From contig JAEWLW010000017.1 of the NCBI GenBank assembly GCA_023457355.1, forward strand, positions 1-16,271: DNA of 16,271 bases, given 5' to 3'. Under the pieces are notes generated by a model, which saw only the letters and a program-made list of their open reading frames with translations, had not been told where the DNA came from and ran no database searches. A program made the position numbers and the translations under genes. This stretch comes from Bacillota bacterium. Its GTDB lineage: Bacteria; Bacillota; Clostridia; Oscillospirales; Ruminococcaceae. This document shows positions 7,431 to 14,163 of this stretch, piece by piece (the first letter of the stretch is position 1; every line of letters starts with the position of its first letter).

Positions 7431-8034
7431 GATGGAAAGAGGGGTTTCTCAAGGGGGGAAACGTCGAAAGGTTTCCCCCTTGAGCGGTCTTTTTCCCGCC
7501 GCTTTTTCTGGCGGCAGAAAAAGCGGCGCCTGCGGAGCAAAACACCCTTCGGCGTTGCGCCGAACACTCCCCGCGCCAGCGAGAACCACCCCCGCCTGCG
7601 GCGCAAACAAACCTCAGCGTTGCGCCGAACACACCCCGCGCCAGCGAGAAGAACCCCCCGCCTGCGGCGCAAAAAAAACCTCGGCGTTGCGCCGAACACA
7701 CCCCGCGCCAGCGAGAAGAACCCCCCGCCTGCGGAGCAAAACACCCTTCGGCGTTGCGCCGAACACACCCCGCGCCAGCGAGAACCACCCCTGCTCCAAA
7801 ACTCCAAGCACAGATGCCGCCTCAAAGCGGCACAAGGGGAACCCCCGGCGAGGGTTCCCCACGCCAAAACAGTCCCCCGGACTGTTTTGCCTCCCCTCCT
7901 GCGCTTTTGAACGATTAAAGCACGCTTGGGGTTTCACCAAGCCTGCCAGCTTTTTGAAAAAAGCTTGACCAAAAACTTTTAATCTGAAAAGGTCGGGACT
8001 GACACTCCCCGCGCCGGCGGCAGCAGCCCTGCCC
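7431..8034. repeat. Repeat A, copy 2 (expanded form)
   Basis: Second copy of the hairpin chain seen at 1-425, in the same orientation, lying between repeat B and the terL stop codon. Shared stems: 7501-7510/7515-7524, 7815-7820/7827-7832, 7836-7844/7852-7860 and 7865-7875/7879-7889. The 5' edge differs: here two arms at about 7447-7484 (CTCAAGGGGGGAAAC and GTTTCCCCCTTGAG) form a long near-perfect stem instead of the three-way junction of copy 1. The 66-bp inner motif is expanded to four units. The last part (about 7898-8030) matches 299-425 with small changes; for example, the loop of the TGCCGC stem changes from CAT to CTCAAA while the stem remains. No supported coding region is present. Confidence 0.8.
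7529..7793. repeat. Four tandem copies of a 66-67 bp motif inside repeat A
   Basis: Units begin with CCTGCGG at 7529, 7595, 7661 and 7728, giving lengths of 66, 66, 67 and about 66. Each contains a small hairpin of the form TTCGGCG-TTG-CGCCGAA (the second unit has a stem mismatch) and ends in CCCGCGCCAGCGAGAA plus a short variable tail. The 67-base unit shifts any reading frame, which argues against a coding repeat. There are no unique spacers, so this is not a CRISPR array. Copy 1 of repeat A carries one such unit at about 132-195. Confidence 0.85.
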
Positions 8035-9291
8035 CTAAAACTTCACCCCCCGCCGTGCCATATCCCCCTCGCAGGCGTAGCGCACGGCGTCGATGTGGTG
8101 GTTATCCCGGTCGGGGTACTGCGAAAGCAGCCGCCCTTCGCGGTCGCGGCCGATGGCGTAGCCGCAAAACTCCCGCGCCGTCTCGGGGCAGCGCACCGGG
8201 TCGATGATAATCTCCTCGAGGTCGGAAAGCCATTTGATGCCGTAGGTCACCGAATCGGGGCCTTTTTTGGCGCCCGTCACCCGCAGGCCCCAGTCGCGCA
8301 TCTCGTCGATGCTTTTCGGCTCGGCCGAATCGCAGATTATCCGCGCTGTTTTAGCCTCGCTTTTGATCTGCACCGCCGCCGCCCGGTTGGAGATGCGCAG
8401 CGCGTGCAGCTCAAAAAACAGATACAACCGCCTGCGCGCCGCGTCGAAATGCCCGACGTTATAAGCGAACGGGTCGGCGGCGTAGCCCCAGTCGATGCCG
8501 CGGCGCAGGTTATCGAACCGCGCAATCTCGGCGGCGGAAATGGCGCGCAGCGTCACATTTTTAAACACCTCGCCGCCGGTGCCCACCGCCTCGCCCAGAT
8601 ATTCGTGGCGGTAGGCCTCGGGCCGCACCTGCGCCAGATGTTCGGCCTCGGCCAAAAACTGTGCGCCCAGCCAGGCGCGCGGCACGCCGCGATAATCGGA
8701 ATGGTGCACGAGCGTATCCCCGCGCAGCGCGGCTTCGGCCACCGCGCGGTTGACCCACTCTCCGGGCGATTTCGGCGGGTTGAAGGAATAAAAGTTGACG
8801 AACTGCTCGCCGCCACGGTTGACCGACTGCAACACGCTGCGGATTTTCTCCGCACCCTCCAGCTCGTTGACCTCCTCAAACCACGCGTATTTGATATACC
8901 CGCGCTCGGCCTTGACCGATTTAAGCTTGGCCGCGTCGTCAAGGCCCCGGAACAGAATGCTCTGCCCGCCCGGCAGGTAGGTCAGCTTCAGGGGCGAAAG
9001 CGACGGCTCCCACAGCGTTTGCAGCCCCAGCGCCCCCACGGCCCACAAAAGCTGCGCGAACACCGATTCCCGCAGCGTCACCGAATAGCGCCGCAGCACA
9101 ATGGCGTGGGTGCTGGCGCCCCGCTCGGCGTCGCGCATCAGGCACAGCAGCAGCTCCAAGCTGATAAAGGAAGATTTTGTCGAGCCGCGCCCGCCCTTCA
9201 GCCAATAATGCGTGTGCCGCGCGGCCTTTAAATCCTCATGCACCGCGTCGAACGCGGGCGCGATAAGCTGCGTCAGCCGAACGTCACCCAT
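8035..9291 (-). CDS. terL: Phage terminase large subunit (PBSX/Terminase_3 type)
   Basis: Packaging ATPase and nuclease that drives phage DNA into the prohead. The 418 residues are full length. The ATPase Walker A-like loop is KGGRGSTKSS (32-41), Walker B YAWFEE (135-140) and the coupling motif FNPPKSPGEW (170-179). The RNase H-like nuclease acids appear intact: D267 in GIDWGYAADP, D321 in IICDSAEPKS and D401 in NHHIDAVRYA. The ATG at 9291 overlaps the end of terS by 8 bases, so the two are probably translationally coupled. Directly after the stop the DNA becomes repeat A; the portal and head genes that normally follow are absent. The gene shows no frameshift or lost catalytic residue, so decay is recent or the gene is still under selection. 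Confidence 0.95.
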   Translation of the reverse strand: MGDVRLTQLIAPAFDAVHEDLKAARHTHYWLKGGRGSTKSSFISLELLLCLMRDAERGASTHAIVLRRYSVTLRESVFAQLLWAVGALGLQTLWEPSLSPLKLTYLPGGQSILFRGLDDAAKLKSVKAERGYIKYAWFEEVNELEGAEKIRSVLQSVNRGGEQFVNFYSFNPPKSPGEWVNRAVAEAALRGDTLVHHSDYRGVPRAWLGAQFLAEAEHLAQVRPEAYRHEYLGEAVGTGGEVFKNVTLRAISAAEIARFDNLRRGIDWGYAADPFAYNVGHFDAARRRLYLFFELHALRISNRAAAVQIKSEAKTARIICDSAEPKSIDEMRDWGLRVTGAKKGPDSVTYGIKWLSDLEEIIIDPVRCPETAREFCGYAIGRDREGRLLSQYPDRDNHHIDAVRYACEGDMARRGVKF

Positions 9292-9637
9292 CCGCCCCGC
9301 CCCCGTCGGCCATGCCGGATTTTCCCGCCTTTTCGCCGTTTGCGCCCTGCGCCAGCCGCTCGCCGATATCGTCGAGAATCTTCACCGGCGAAGCCGGATA
9401 GTCCGCCGCCGAGCCGGTCAGCTTGTGATATTTGGCCAAAAGCTCCAGCGCGCGGATGCGTTCGGGCACGCTGGCGGTATTTTCCACCGTGTTGCCCTGC
9501 CGGTCGGTCGCGGCGAAGGCCCGCCGCCCCAGGCCGATGTCGGTCAGCTCGCGCAGCACCTCGTCGGCGGTCGCCGTCTCCTTTTTCGCGCCGGGGTGTT
9601 TGGGCGGCGCCTCGCCTTCCACTCGTTTTTTTGGCAT
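9284..9637 (-). CDS. terS: Short phage terminase small subunit-like protein
   Basis: A 117-residue protein whose middle (EVLRELTDIGLGRRAF and SVPERIRALELLAKYHKL) resembles the C-terminal half of the Terminase_2 small subunit family, which binds the packaging site and recruits the large subunit. The usual N-terminal helix-turn-helix of about 60 residues is missing, and I do not find it in any frame upstream. The start is nevertheless convincing: ATG at 9637 has GAAGGGAG about 10 bases before it. The gene overlaps terL by 8 bases in the normal terS-terL order. The N-terminus is lysine-rich (MPKKRVEG, PGAKKE) and the C-terminus glycine-rich. Either it is a natural short form or it arose by loss of the DNA-binding half. 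Identity rests on short similarity plus position. Confidence 0.75.
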   Translation of the reverse strand: MPKKRVEGEAPPKHPGAKKETATADEVLRELTDIGLGRRAFAATDRQGNTVENTASVPERIRALELLAKYHKLTGSAADYPASPVKILDDIGERLAQGANGEKAGKSGMADGGGADG

Positions 9638-9811
9638 CCAGCCATCTCCCTTCGGTAATCAATTCACGGCCCCCGCCGGTCAAACAGCCTGCCCGCGGCC
9701 GCTTTTGTAACGATGCAGCGCCGCGCGCCCGCCTGTTTTGCGCCCCGGGGGAACCGCGTATCCGCGCAAAGAAAAGGGACAGCTGCCGCTGCCCCAAATC
9801 TTCGCATTTAC

Positions 9812-9850
9812 AGAATAGCACATCCCCGCCGTGGCTTTCTATGGTCAAAA
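9812..9850 (-). promoter_or_regulatory. Putative phage late promoter/operator before terS
   Basis: On the minus strand, a 20-bp box (complement of GTGGCTTTCTATGGTCAAAA at 9831-9850) is followed by the -10-like TATTCT at 9812-9817, 25 bp after the TTGACC inside the box. The same box and the same 25-bp spacing occur before the phage replication operon at 12918-12956. The spacing is too long for a plain sigma-A -35/-10 pair, so I infer an activator-dependent promoter with the box as activator site. It would start transcription about 165-170 bases before terS. Confidence 0.55.
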
Positions 9851-9857
9851 ACAAAAA

Positions 9858-10455
9858 GCAGCCGCATACGGGCCGCCAACGCCGGATATCGGGGCGGGCC
9901 CTGACGCCGCCGCCCTCCCCGGCGGGTGCCGGCTGCCTGCATCCGCTTTCCCAAAACGGCAATGCCGCGGCAATCTGTTCTGCCGTTTTATCAAAGATTC
10001 GTATAAACCGCCGTGCAAACCCGCATCCTTCCCCCCGGCAACATGCCGTTGCCCTTTGGCCCGTCCTTTTCCGGCTGCACCCTGGCCGCCGCGCTTTCAA
10101 TACAGCCCCACCGGATGAGGCAAAACACCCTGCGCCGCTCCTGCCAAAATTCCCGCCGCCAGCAAAATACCCGTTTTAATTGGTTTTGACTATAAGGAAC
10201 TTCCCCGTTGTTTTTCAGGTGTTGGCAACGCCCGGATAAGCCTGAAATTTGCAGGGTGCGGGCGGCAGGCATCTTTTAAAACGGCAGCCCCGCGTCTTAT
10301 GCTAAACACTGATTAAAACGCAAAAAGATTAAATTTTGCAGGCGCCGGCGCCAAGAGCGCGCCGTTGCCTCTTTTTATTTTAAACTCCCTTTTTATTTAT
10401 GAACACCGTTTGTTATTGCTTTGCGCGCCCGGCTTGCACCGGCGTTCAGGCGCCG
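9858..10455. other. Gene-free stretch between terS promoter and DUF1492 gene
   Basis: I see no supported gene. A minus-strand frame at 9991-10272 lacks a ribosome binding site and has no recognisable domain; a longer frame across 9273-10100 covers terS in another phase. The stretch holds a solo repeat C end at 10304-10323 and a 12-bp palindrome GGCGCCGGCGCC at 10341-10352. In related prophages this interval may carry small genes, so a deletion here is possible. Confidence 0.5.
10304..10345. mobile_element. Solo end of a repeat C MITE-like element
   Basis: AAACACTGATTAAAACGCAA at 10304-10323 is identical to the reverse complement of 14788-14807, the right end of a complete repeat C element. 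The following bases (AAAGATTAAATTTTGCAGG) resemble the next part of that element with a deletion. No matching opposite end is seen nearby, so this is a remnant. Confidence 0.6.
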
Positions 10456-10977
10456 TTAAAGCGTGCTGTCCGGGGTGCACATCAGGGCCAGCGCACGGTC
10501 GTGCAGGCGCAGCGTCCAGCGGTAATCGCAGGTTAAAGCGGCCGCGACCTCTTCCCAGGTCAGGCCGTCTATGTAACGGTATTCCAGCAGCAGCCGCAGC
10601 CGCTGTTCCGGCACGGTTGAAATCGCCAGCCCAATGCCGCGGCGCAGCTCGGTCGCGTCCACCAGCCGCTCGTAAAGCAGGTTGCGCAGCTCGACCATTT
10701 CGTCCACCGCCGACTGGATGCGGTCCTCACCCCGGTGCGCGGGGGCGTGCGAAAAACTGCTTGTCATCCGCTGGGCGCGCGACTCCCATCGGTTTATTTC
10801 CTCCTCAAGGCATCTCAGTTCCCGCTCGTTGTCGCCGTACAGGCTCAAAAACCGTTTTTTGGCGGCCAGTATTTCCTTTGCGGAAACAGCCCCTTTGCGG
10901 ATTTTCCTGCCTTCCGGCTCCGTGGCGGGCAGCGGGTTTTCCAACCGCAATCGGTTTCTTATCTGGGTGTGGGTCAA
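10456..10977 (-). CDS. DUF1492/ArpU-like phage transcriptional regulator
   Basis: A 173-residue protein of the phage DUF1492/RinA/ArpU-like type, relatives of which are late-gene transcription activators. An N-terminal helical region (ILAAKKRFLSLYGDNEREL to about residue 120) is followed by a C-terminal sigma-region-4-like helix-turn-helix: RLLLEYRYIDGLTWEEVAAA, then CDYRWTLRLHDRALALM. The frame stays open further upstream inside the dnaC gene, but I place the start at TTG 10977. It overlaps the dnaC stop as TTGA and has GAGGAGG 7 bases upstream, whereas the longer N-terminus is a low-complexity shadow of the dnaC C-terminus. As the last gene of the replication operon and the gene before terS, it is the natural candidate to switch on the terminase unit; that role is inferred from family and position. 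Confidence 0.82.
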   Translation of the reverse strand: MTHTQIRNRLRLENPLPATEPEGRKIRKGAVSAKEILAAKKRFLSLYGDNERELRCLEEEINRWESRAQRMTSSFSHAPAHRGEDRIQSAVDEMVELRNLLYERLVDATELRRGIGLAISTVPEQRLRLLLEYRYIDGLTWEEVAAALTCDYRWTLRLHDRALALMCTPDSTL

Positions 10978-11807
10978 GATTTTTCCTCCTCTCCCAACAG
11001 GGCAAGGGCGCGCCGGCGCTTTTGCTGCCGCACCGCCTCGCGGCGGGTGTGCCCCGGCGCCACCACCGCCACGCACAGCTCGGCAATGCGGTCGTAGATG
11101 CGCTCATAGCGCAAATCCGCCGGGTTTTTAAGCTCTTCAGCTGTGAGGTTGGTGGTGACAATCAAAGGCTTGCCCGCGCGGTAACGGGTATCGATAACCA
11201 GAAAGAGCTGTTCAAGCGCATAGTCGGTGCTGCGTTCGCTGCCCAAATCGTCCAAAATCAGCAGGCTGCACGCCGCCAGCTCGCTTAGCAGTTCCGATTT
11301 ATCCCATCGGCTTTGCAGGTCGGCAAGCAGGCGCGGCAGCGAGCGCATTCGCACCGAAACGCACCGCGCCACCAGCGCATTGGCCACGCAGGCCGCCGCA
11401 AAGGTTTTGCCGCTGCCCACCTCGCCGGTGAACATCGCGCCGATGTTTTCGGCATAAAGCCGGTCAAAGCGCCCGGCATAGCTTTTGGCCCGGTCGATGA
11501 GGGTGCTTGGCTGCGCCGTTTCAAAGCGGCAGGCTTGCAGCGCCGGCTCGCCAAAGCACAGCCCGCGCAGGCGGCTGACCTCGGCGTTGTGCGCCTGTTG
11601 CTCGGCCTCGCGCTTTCGCAGGGCCTCTTTCTCCTCCATGCAGCGGCACATCACCGGGACGACGCGCTGCTCGCCAAACAGGGTGACGATGTGCTGGCGC
11701 GGGGTGTTGCAGTTCGCGCAATGGCGCAAGCCGTTCCGGAGGTAGGTTCCAGCATCGGGCACAGCCTGTTCGGCGCGGGCAATCAAGCCGTTTAAGCAGT
11801 CGTTCAT
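10974..11807 (-). CDS. dnaC: Phage DnaC-like helicase loader ATPase
   Basis: AAA+ protein that loads the replicative helicase at the phage origin. The 277 residues hold an N-terminal zinc-binding-like cluster (C30, C33, C54, C56), Walker A GEVGSGKT (128-135), Walker B LLILDDLG (182-189) and sensor-1-like VTTN (217-220). The C-terminus is basic. The preferred start is the ATG at 11807, which overlaps the upstream stop codon as ATGA; an in-frame TTG two codons earlier (11813) is less likely. It overlaps the next gene as TTGA. The order replisome organizer, helicase loader, late regulator is the common one in Firmicutes prophages. All ATPase residues are present, so the gene looks functional. 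Confidence 0.92.
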   Translation of the reverse strand: MNDCLNGLIARAEQAVPDAGTYLRNGLRHCANCNTPRQHIVTLFGEQRVVPVMCRCMEEKEALRKREAEQQAHNAEVSRLRGLCFGEPALQACRFETAQPSTLIDRAKSYAGRFDRLYAENIGAMFTGEVGSGKTFAAACVANALVARCVSVRMRSLPRLLADLQSRWDKSELLSELAACSLLILDDLGSERSTDYALEQLFLVIDTRYRAGKPLIVTTNLTAEELKNPADLRYERIYDRIAELCVAVVAPGHTRREAVRQQKRRRALALLGEEEKS

Positions 11808-12619
11808 ATGCAATCCACGCTTTCGTATTTTTTTGTGGTGGAAAGGCCGCAGGGTTCACGCGGGCTTGCCCGGGCGGCCCCGCCGCACACCGTGCTGTTG
11901 TCGTTCTGCGCTTCCCACCGGCGGACGGCCGCCCGCCAGTCCACCATGGGCGATATGCCGACCCGCCAGCCCTTGGCGGCGTAAAAATCGACAAACCGCC
12001 GGGCAATAATGCCGTTCTTTCGCTGTTGGCAATAGGCCGCCACCTCTTTGACGGTGGGGGGAATAAAGCGGCGCGCGCCGCCTTGCGCTTCGATTTGGGA
12101 TTCGGATTCAACTTCGGATTGGGATTCGGATTCGGATTCCGCGCCCGCGCGAGCCGCAAATTGCCGCAGATCGCCGCCGTTTGCCGCCGTCTGCGGCCGG
12201 TTGCCGCAGCTTGCCGCGGCCGATGGCGGCGCCTGCGCACCGGACGTCAACCCGCCCTGCGGTGGCGCGGCGGCATCCGGGCCTGTCTCCCCGGGCGGCG
12301 GGGGATATTTTTCCCTGGTGCAGCGCAGCCGCTGGTGCTTTTGCCAGTTGCAAATGTAAAGGTAGGGCTTGTCCGCCACCGTATAACAGGCAATCAGCCC
12401 CACTTGGGCCAGACGGTTGACGGCGCTCGTCAGCTGCGCTTCGGGAATATCGGGGCGGGTGGTGAAAAGCTGCGAGCGCAAAAACGCGGGCCGGGCGTCC
12501 AGCCTGCCATAATCGTCCACCCGAACCATCAGGCGGTAGAACACCGTCTCTTCAAAGAAAGTCAGGCGGTCAAGGTCGTCGGAATAGCAGATGCTCTCTT
12601 TTAAAATGCGGTTGGGCAT
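11804..12619 (-). CDS. Phage replisome organizer-like replication initiation protein
   Basis: A 271-residue protein. The N-terminal domain (1-105; CYSDDLDRLTFFEETVFYRL, VDDYGRLDARPAFLRSQLF, YLYICNWQKHQRL) is the winged-helix type found in phage replisome organizers and DnaD-like initiators. A low-complexity linker follows (106-180) with a Glu-Ser tract at 161-176. The C-terminal block (RRFIPPTVKEVAAYCQQR to PMVDWRAAVRRWE, about 183-237) is also typical of phage replication proteins. Such proteins bind the phage origin, often inside their own gene, and recruit the helicase loader encoded just downstream. The ATG at 12619 has a moderate GGAAAGGGG site. The Glu-Ser tract is encoded by a 6-bp repeat (about 12089-12141) and may vary in length. 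It overlaps dnaC by 4 bases. Confidence 0.85.
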   Translation of the reverse strand: MPNRILKESICYSDDLDRLTFFEETVFYRLMVRVDDYGRLDARPAFLRSQLFTTRPDIPEAQLTSAVNRLAQVGLIACYTVADKPYLYICNWQKHQRLRCTREKYPPPPGETGPDAAAPPQGGLTSGAQAPPSAAASCGNRPQTAANGGDLRQFAARAGAESESESQSEVESESQIEAQGGARRFIPPTVKEVAAYCQQRKNGIIARRFVDFYAAKGWRVGISPMVDWRAAVRRWEAQNDNSTVCGGAARASPREPCGLSTTKKYESVDCI

Positions 12620-12636
12620 GGCGGAAGGCCCCTTTC

Positions 12637-12888
12637 CTAAAAAATGCAGTTATGCTGCGAGAGCGCGCGGCAAAGGGCGTTTTGCGCCGTCTCGTTTTGC
12701 ACCAGCAATTGCTCCAGGCGGGGGCACGCTTCGGGTGCCGCCGTAAAAAGCCGGTTTTGAAGCGCGAAAGCTTCATGCCGCAGGGTATCCAGCTGCTCAA
12801 ACAGCCGCTGTGCCGGGGGGTCCGGCGGTTCTTCGGGCGGGTTTATGGTGTTTTCAGGAACAGGAGGAAAATAATTATAAATTTCCAT
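12637..12888 (-). CDS. Small phage protein of unknown function
   Basis: I do not recognise this 83-residue protein. It starts with a proline-rich segment (FPPVPENTINPPEEPPDPP) followed by a predicted helical, possibly coiled part (RLFEQLDTLRHEAFALQNRL to RLEQLLVQNETAQNALCRAL). It has no membrane segment or signal peptide. The start is well supported: ATG at 12888 with AAGGAGG about 9 bases upstream, and a putative promoter 30-68 bases upstream. It is the first gene of the four-gene replication operon, 17 bases before the organizer gene. Small proteins of this kind are common at the head of phage replication operons. Confidence 0.75.
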   Translation of the reverse strand: MEIYNYFPPVPENTINPPEEPPDPPAQRLFEQLDTLRHEAFALQNRLFTAAPEACPRLEQLLVQNETAQNALCRALSQHNCIF

Positions 12889-12917
12889 AGAATTTTTTCC
12901 TCCTTTTTATATGTTCT

Positions 12918-12956
12918 ATCCTAACATAACCCCTCAGTGGCTTTCTATGGTCAAAA
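12918..12956 (-). promoter_or_regulatory. Putative promoter/operator of the phage replication operon
   Basis: On the minus strand the 20-bp box (complement of GTGGCTTTCTATGGTCAAAA at 12937-12956) precedes the -10-like TAGGAT at 12918-12923, with 25 bp between the box's TTGACC and the hexamer. The layout is the same as before terS, including a conserved GnGGGG directly after the box. A start near 12911 would give a leader of about 20 bases with the AGGAGG site of the 83-residue gene. Confidence 0.55.
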
Positions 12957-13014
12957 CCCGCGGCGCGCCCGGGCCGCGCACATACAGGCGGTCAACTTGA
13001 AAACGCTGTTATAG

Positions 13015-13206
13015 CCATACCACCAGAAAAACGACACAAGATTGGCGGAGCTGTTCTGTAACTGACAAGGCGGATGCAGATGGGCTGGCGCCCTTTAAGG
13101 ACGACACGCGGTCAGGTGCAAAACAAACCGTCAGGACGTCTTGGTTTTCCAGGGCGCTTCTGATTAATTCAGGAGCAGTTTACCAGCGGCTAATTTCGCG
13201 CTGCAC
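13015..13206. mobile_element. Rearranged repeat C (MITE-like) element
   Basis: It contains the core GCAGATGGGCTGGCGCCC at 13076-13093, identical to 14724-14741, preceded by GACAAGG as in the other copies. From 13160 it carries the type-1 end CTGATTAATTCAGG, followed by AGCGGCTAATTT. The left end is not clear and no target duplication is visible, so it looks like a decayed or composite copy. It sits between the phage operon and the Cys-rich protein gene, where a prophage edge might be expected. The rest of 12957-13252 holds nothing else I can name. Confidence 0.55.
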
Positions 13207-13252
13207 GGCGGGCGCTTGGGAGGCGGGCAACGCCGCCCTGCGGTTTAACTGC

Positions 13253-13308
13253 AAAAGGGCATTGCCCGCCGTACGCCTTCAGGGGTGCGCGGCGGGCAAT
13301 GCCCTTTT
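13253..13308 (-). terminator. Strong intrinsic terminator after the Cys-rich protein gene
   Basis: Two perfect 19-base arms (AAAAGGGCATTGCCCGCCG at 13253-13271 and its complement at 13290-13308) enclose an 18-base loop. On the minus strand the stem ends in a T-run (CCCTTTT) and lies 22 bases after the stop codon at 13331. The symmetric A/T ends mean it could also stop transcription from the other side. Confidence 0.85.
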
Positions 13309-13330
13309 ATCCTGTTATGTCCTGTCGCTG

Positions 13331-14125
13331 TTAGTCGCAGCTGTTGATGTCGGAAAGCTTAGGCGGGAAAAAGTCGTCGGTCGGGAAATCGACCTTGCTG
13401 AAAATCTCGCACGGGTCGCTATCGACCACCGCGGCGTCGGACTCGTTCTTCGGCACGCAGAAATCATACACCGGAATCATTACCTGAACCTGGCGCATCA
13501 GCTGCACGATGGAGAACATGCCCAGCGTAACATAAAGGGTGCGGTTAGGCTGCACGCAGGCGAAGCTGCCCTCAAACTGTCCGGCAATTTCGGGCGGGAT
13601 GGGGGACGCAAAGACGGGGGCGCTCTGCCCGGGCTCTTCGCAGATGTGGCTGGCCAGGATCATGGGGTCGAGCACCTGCACACTGACGATGGGCGTGCAG
13701 TTGTTGGTGTCGGTCAGATCCTCATTGGTCGAGAAGGTTCTCACACCCGCTTCGCTTCCGAACAAAATCACCTTTTTGCAGAAGATGCCGACGCCCTCAA
13801 CCAACACCGGTGTGGTGGTGGGCCCGTTGCAGACGGTGCAGACAATCTTGAAGAAGAAGGTCATATCCACCGAGAAAAAGCCCTTATTGAATGCGAGCGG
13901 CGCAACCTCGAAATAGACACCCATCACTTCGCTGCAACGGGTTTTAATCAGTCCTGCCGAATCAATCAGCTCCTGGCCTTCGTCGGTGAACATCACCTGA
14001 AGATCCCGGATACAATCCTTGTCAGATACCGCGTCATAAATCCTTCGTGTATCGATACAAACGGCCTCACGAAAGGCATTTGACCCACGCCCGGCAAGGT
14101 TGTCGTTGGCGTTTCTATTTGCCAT
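13331..14125 (-). CDS. Cys-rich conserved clostridial protein, possibly spore-associated
   Basis: A 264-residue protein with 12 cysteines and no signal peptide or membrane segment. The start AVCIDTRRIYDAVSDKDCIRD, the middle GFFSVDMTFFFKIVCTVC and KKVILFGSEAGVRTF resemble an uncharacterised family I recall as common in Clostridia; I know of no established function. Paired cysteines suggest disulfide cross-linking or metal binding. The ATG at 14125 follows AGGAGG (14132-14137). A sigma-K-like promoter (14164-14190) and a strong terminator (13253-13308) make it a single-gene transcript. The promoter type implies mother-cell expression late in sporulation, hence a coat or exosporium candidate; that is an inference. 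It is outside the phage operon and its sequence does not resemble a phage structural protein I know. Confidence 0.85.
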   Translation of the reverse strand: MANRNANDNLAGRGSNAFREAVCIDTRRIYDAVSDKDCIRDLQVMFTDEGQELIDSAGLIKTRCSEVMGVYFEVAPLAFNKGFFSVDMTFFFKIVCTVCNGPTTTPVLVEGVGIFCKKVILFGSEAGVRTFSTNEDLTDTNNCTPIVSVQVLDPMILASHICEEPGQSAPVFASPIPPEIAGQFEGSFACVQPNRTLYVTLGMFSIVQLMRQVQVMIPVYDFCVPKNESDAAVVDSDPCEIFSKVDFPTDDFFPPKLSDINSCD

Positions 14126-14163
14126 ACAAATCCTCCTGTTCGAATATCAGATTGTACTCACTA

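Noticed and set aside
7529..7793. Possible CRISPR array (regular repeats of about 66 bp)
   Set aside because: Units are contiguous with no unique spacers, longer than CRISPR repeats, and no cas gene is nearby.
7315..7968. Several long overlapping frames on both strands (up to 207 codons) in repeat A copy 2
   Set aside because: They arise from GC-rich tandem repeats, overlap each other in many phases, lack ribosome sites, and are shifted by a 67-bp unit. Peptides are Arg/Pro/Ala-rich with no domain.
9273..10100. 275-codon minus-strand frame covering terS in another phase
   Set aside because: It overlaps terS, which has a recognisable family match, a ribosome site and coupling to terL; the long frame is Arg/Gly-rich with no domain.
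9991..10272. 93-codon minus-strand frame between the DUF1492 gene and terS
   Set aside because: There is no ribosome binding site before its ATG, no domain, and a repeat C remnant close by. I cannot exclude a small phage gene but do not support it.
10978..11076. Longer N-terminus for the DUF1492 gene
   Set aside because: The extra residues (MRGGGGAGAHPPRGGAAAKA...) are an out-of-phase reading of the dnaC end; the TTG at 10977 has a GAGGAGG site and TTGA overlap.
13262..14083. 273-codon plus-strand frame antisense to the Cys-rich protein gene
   Set aside because: The minus-strand gene has a ribosome site, promoter and terminator; the plus frame begins inside the terminator hairpin and has no domain.
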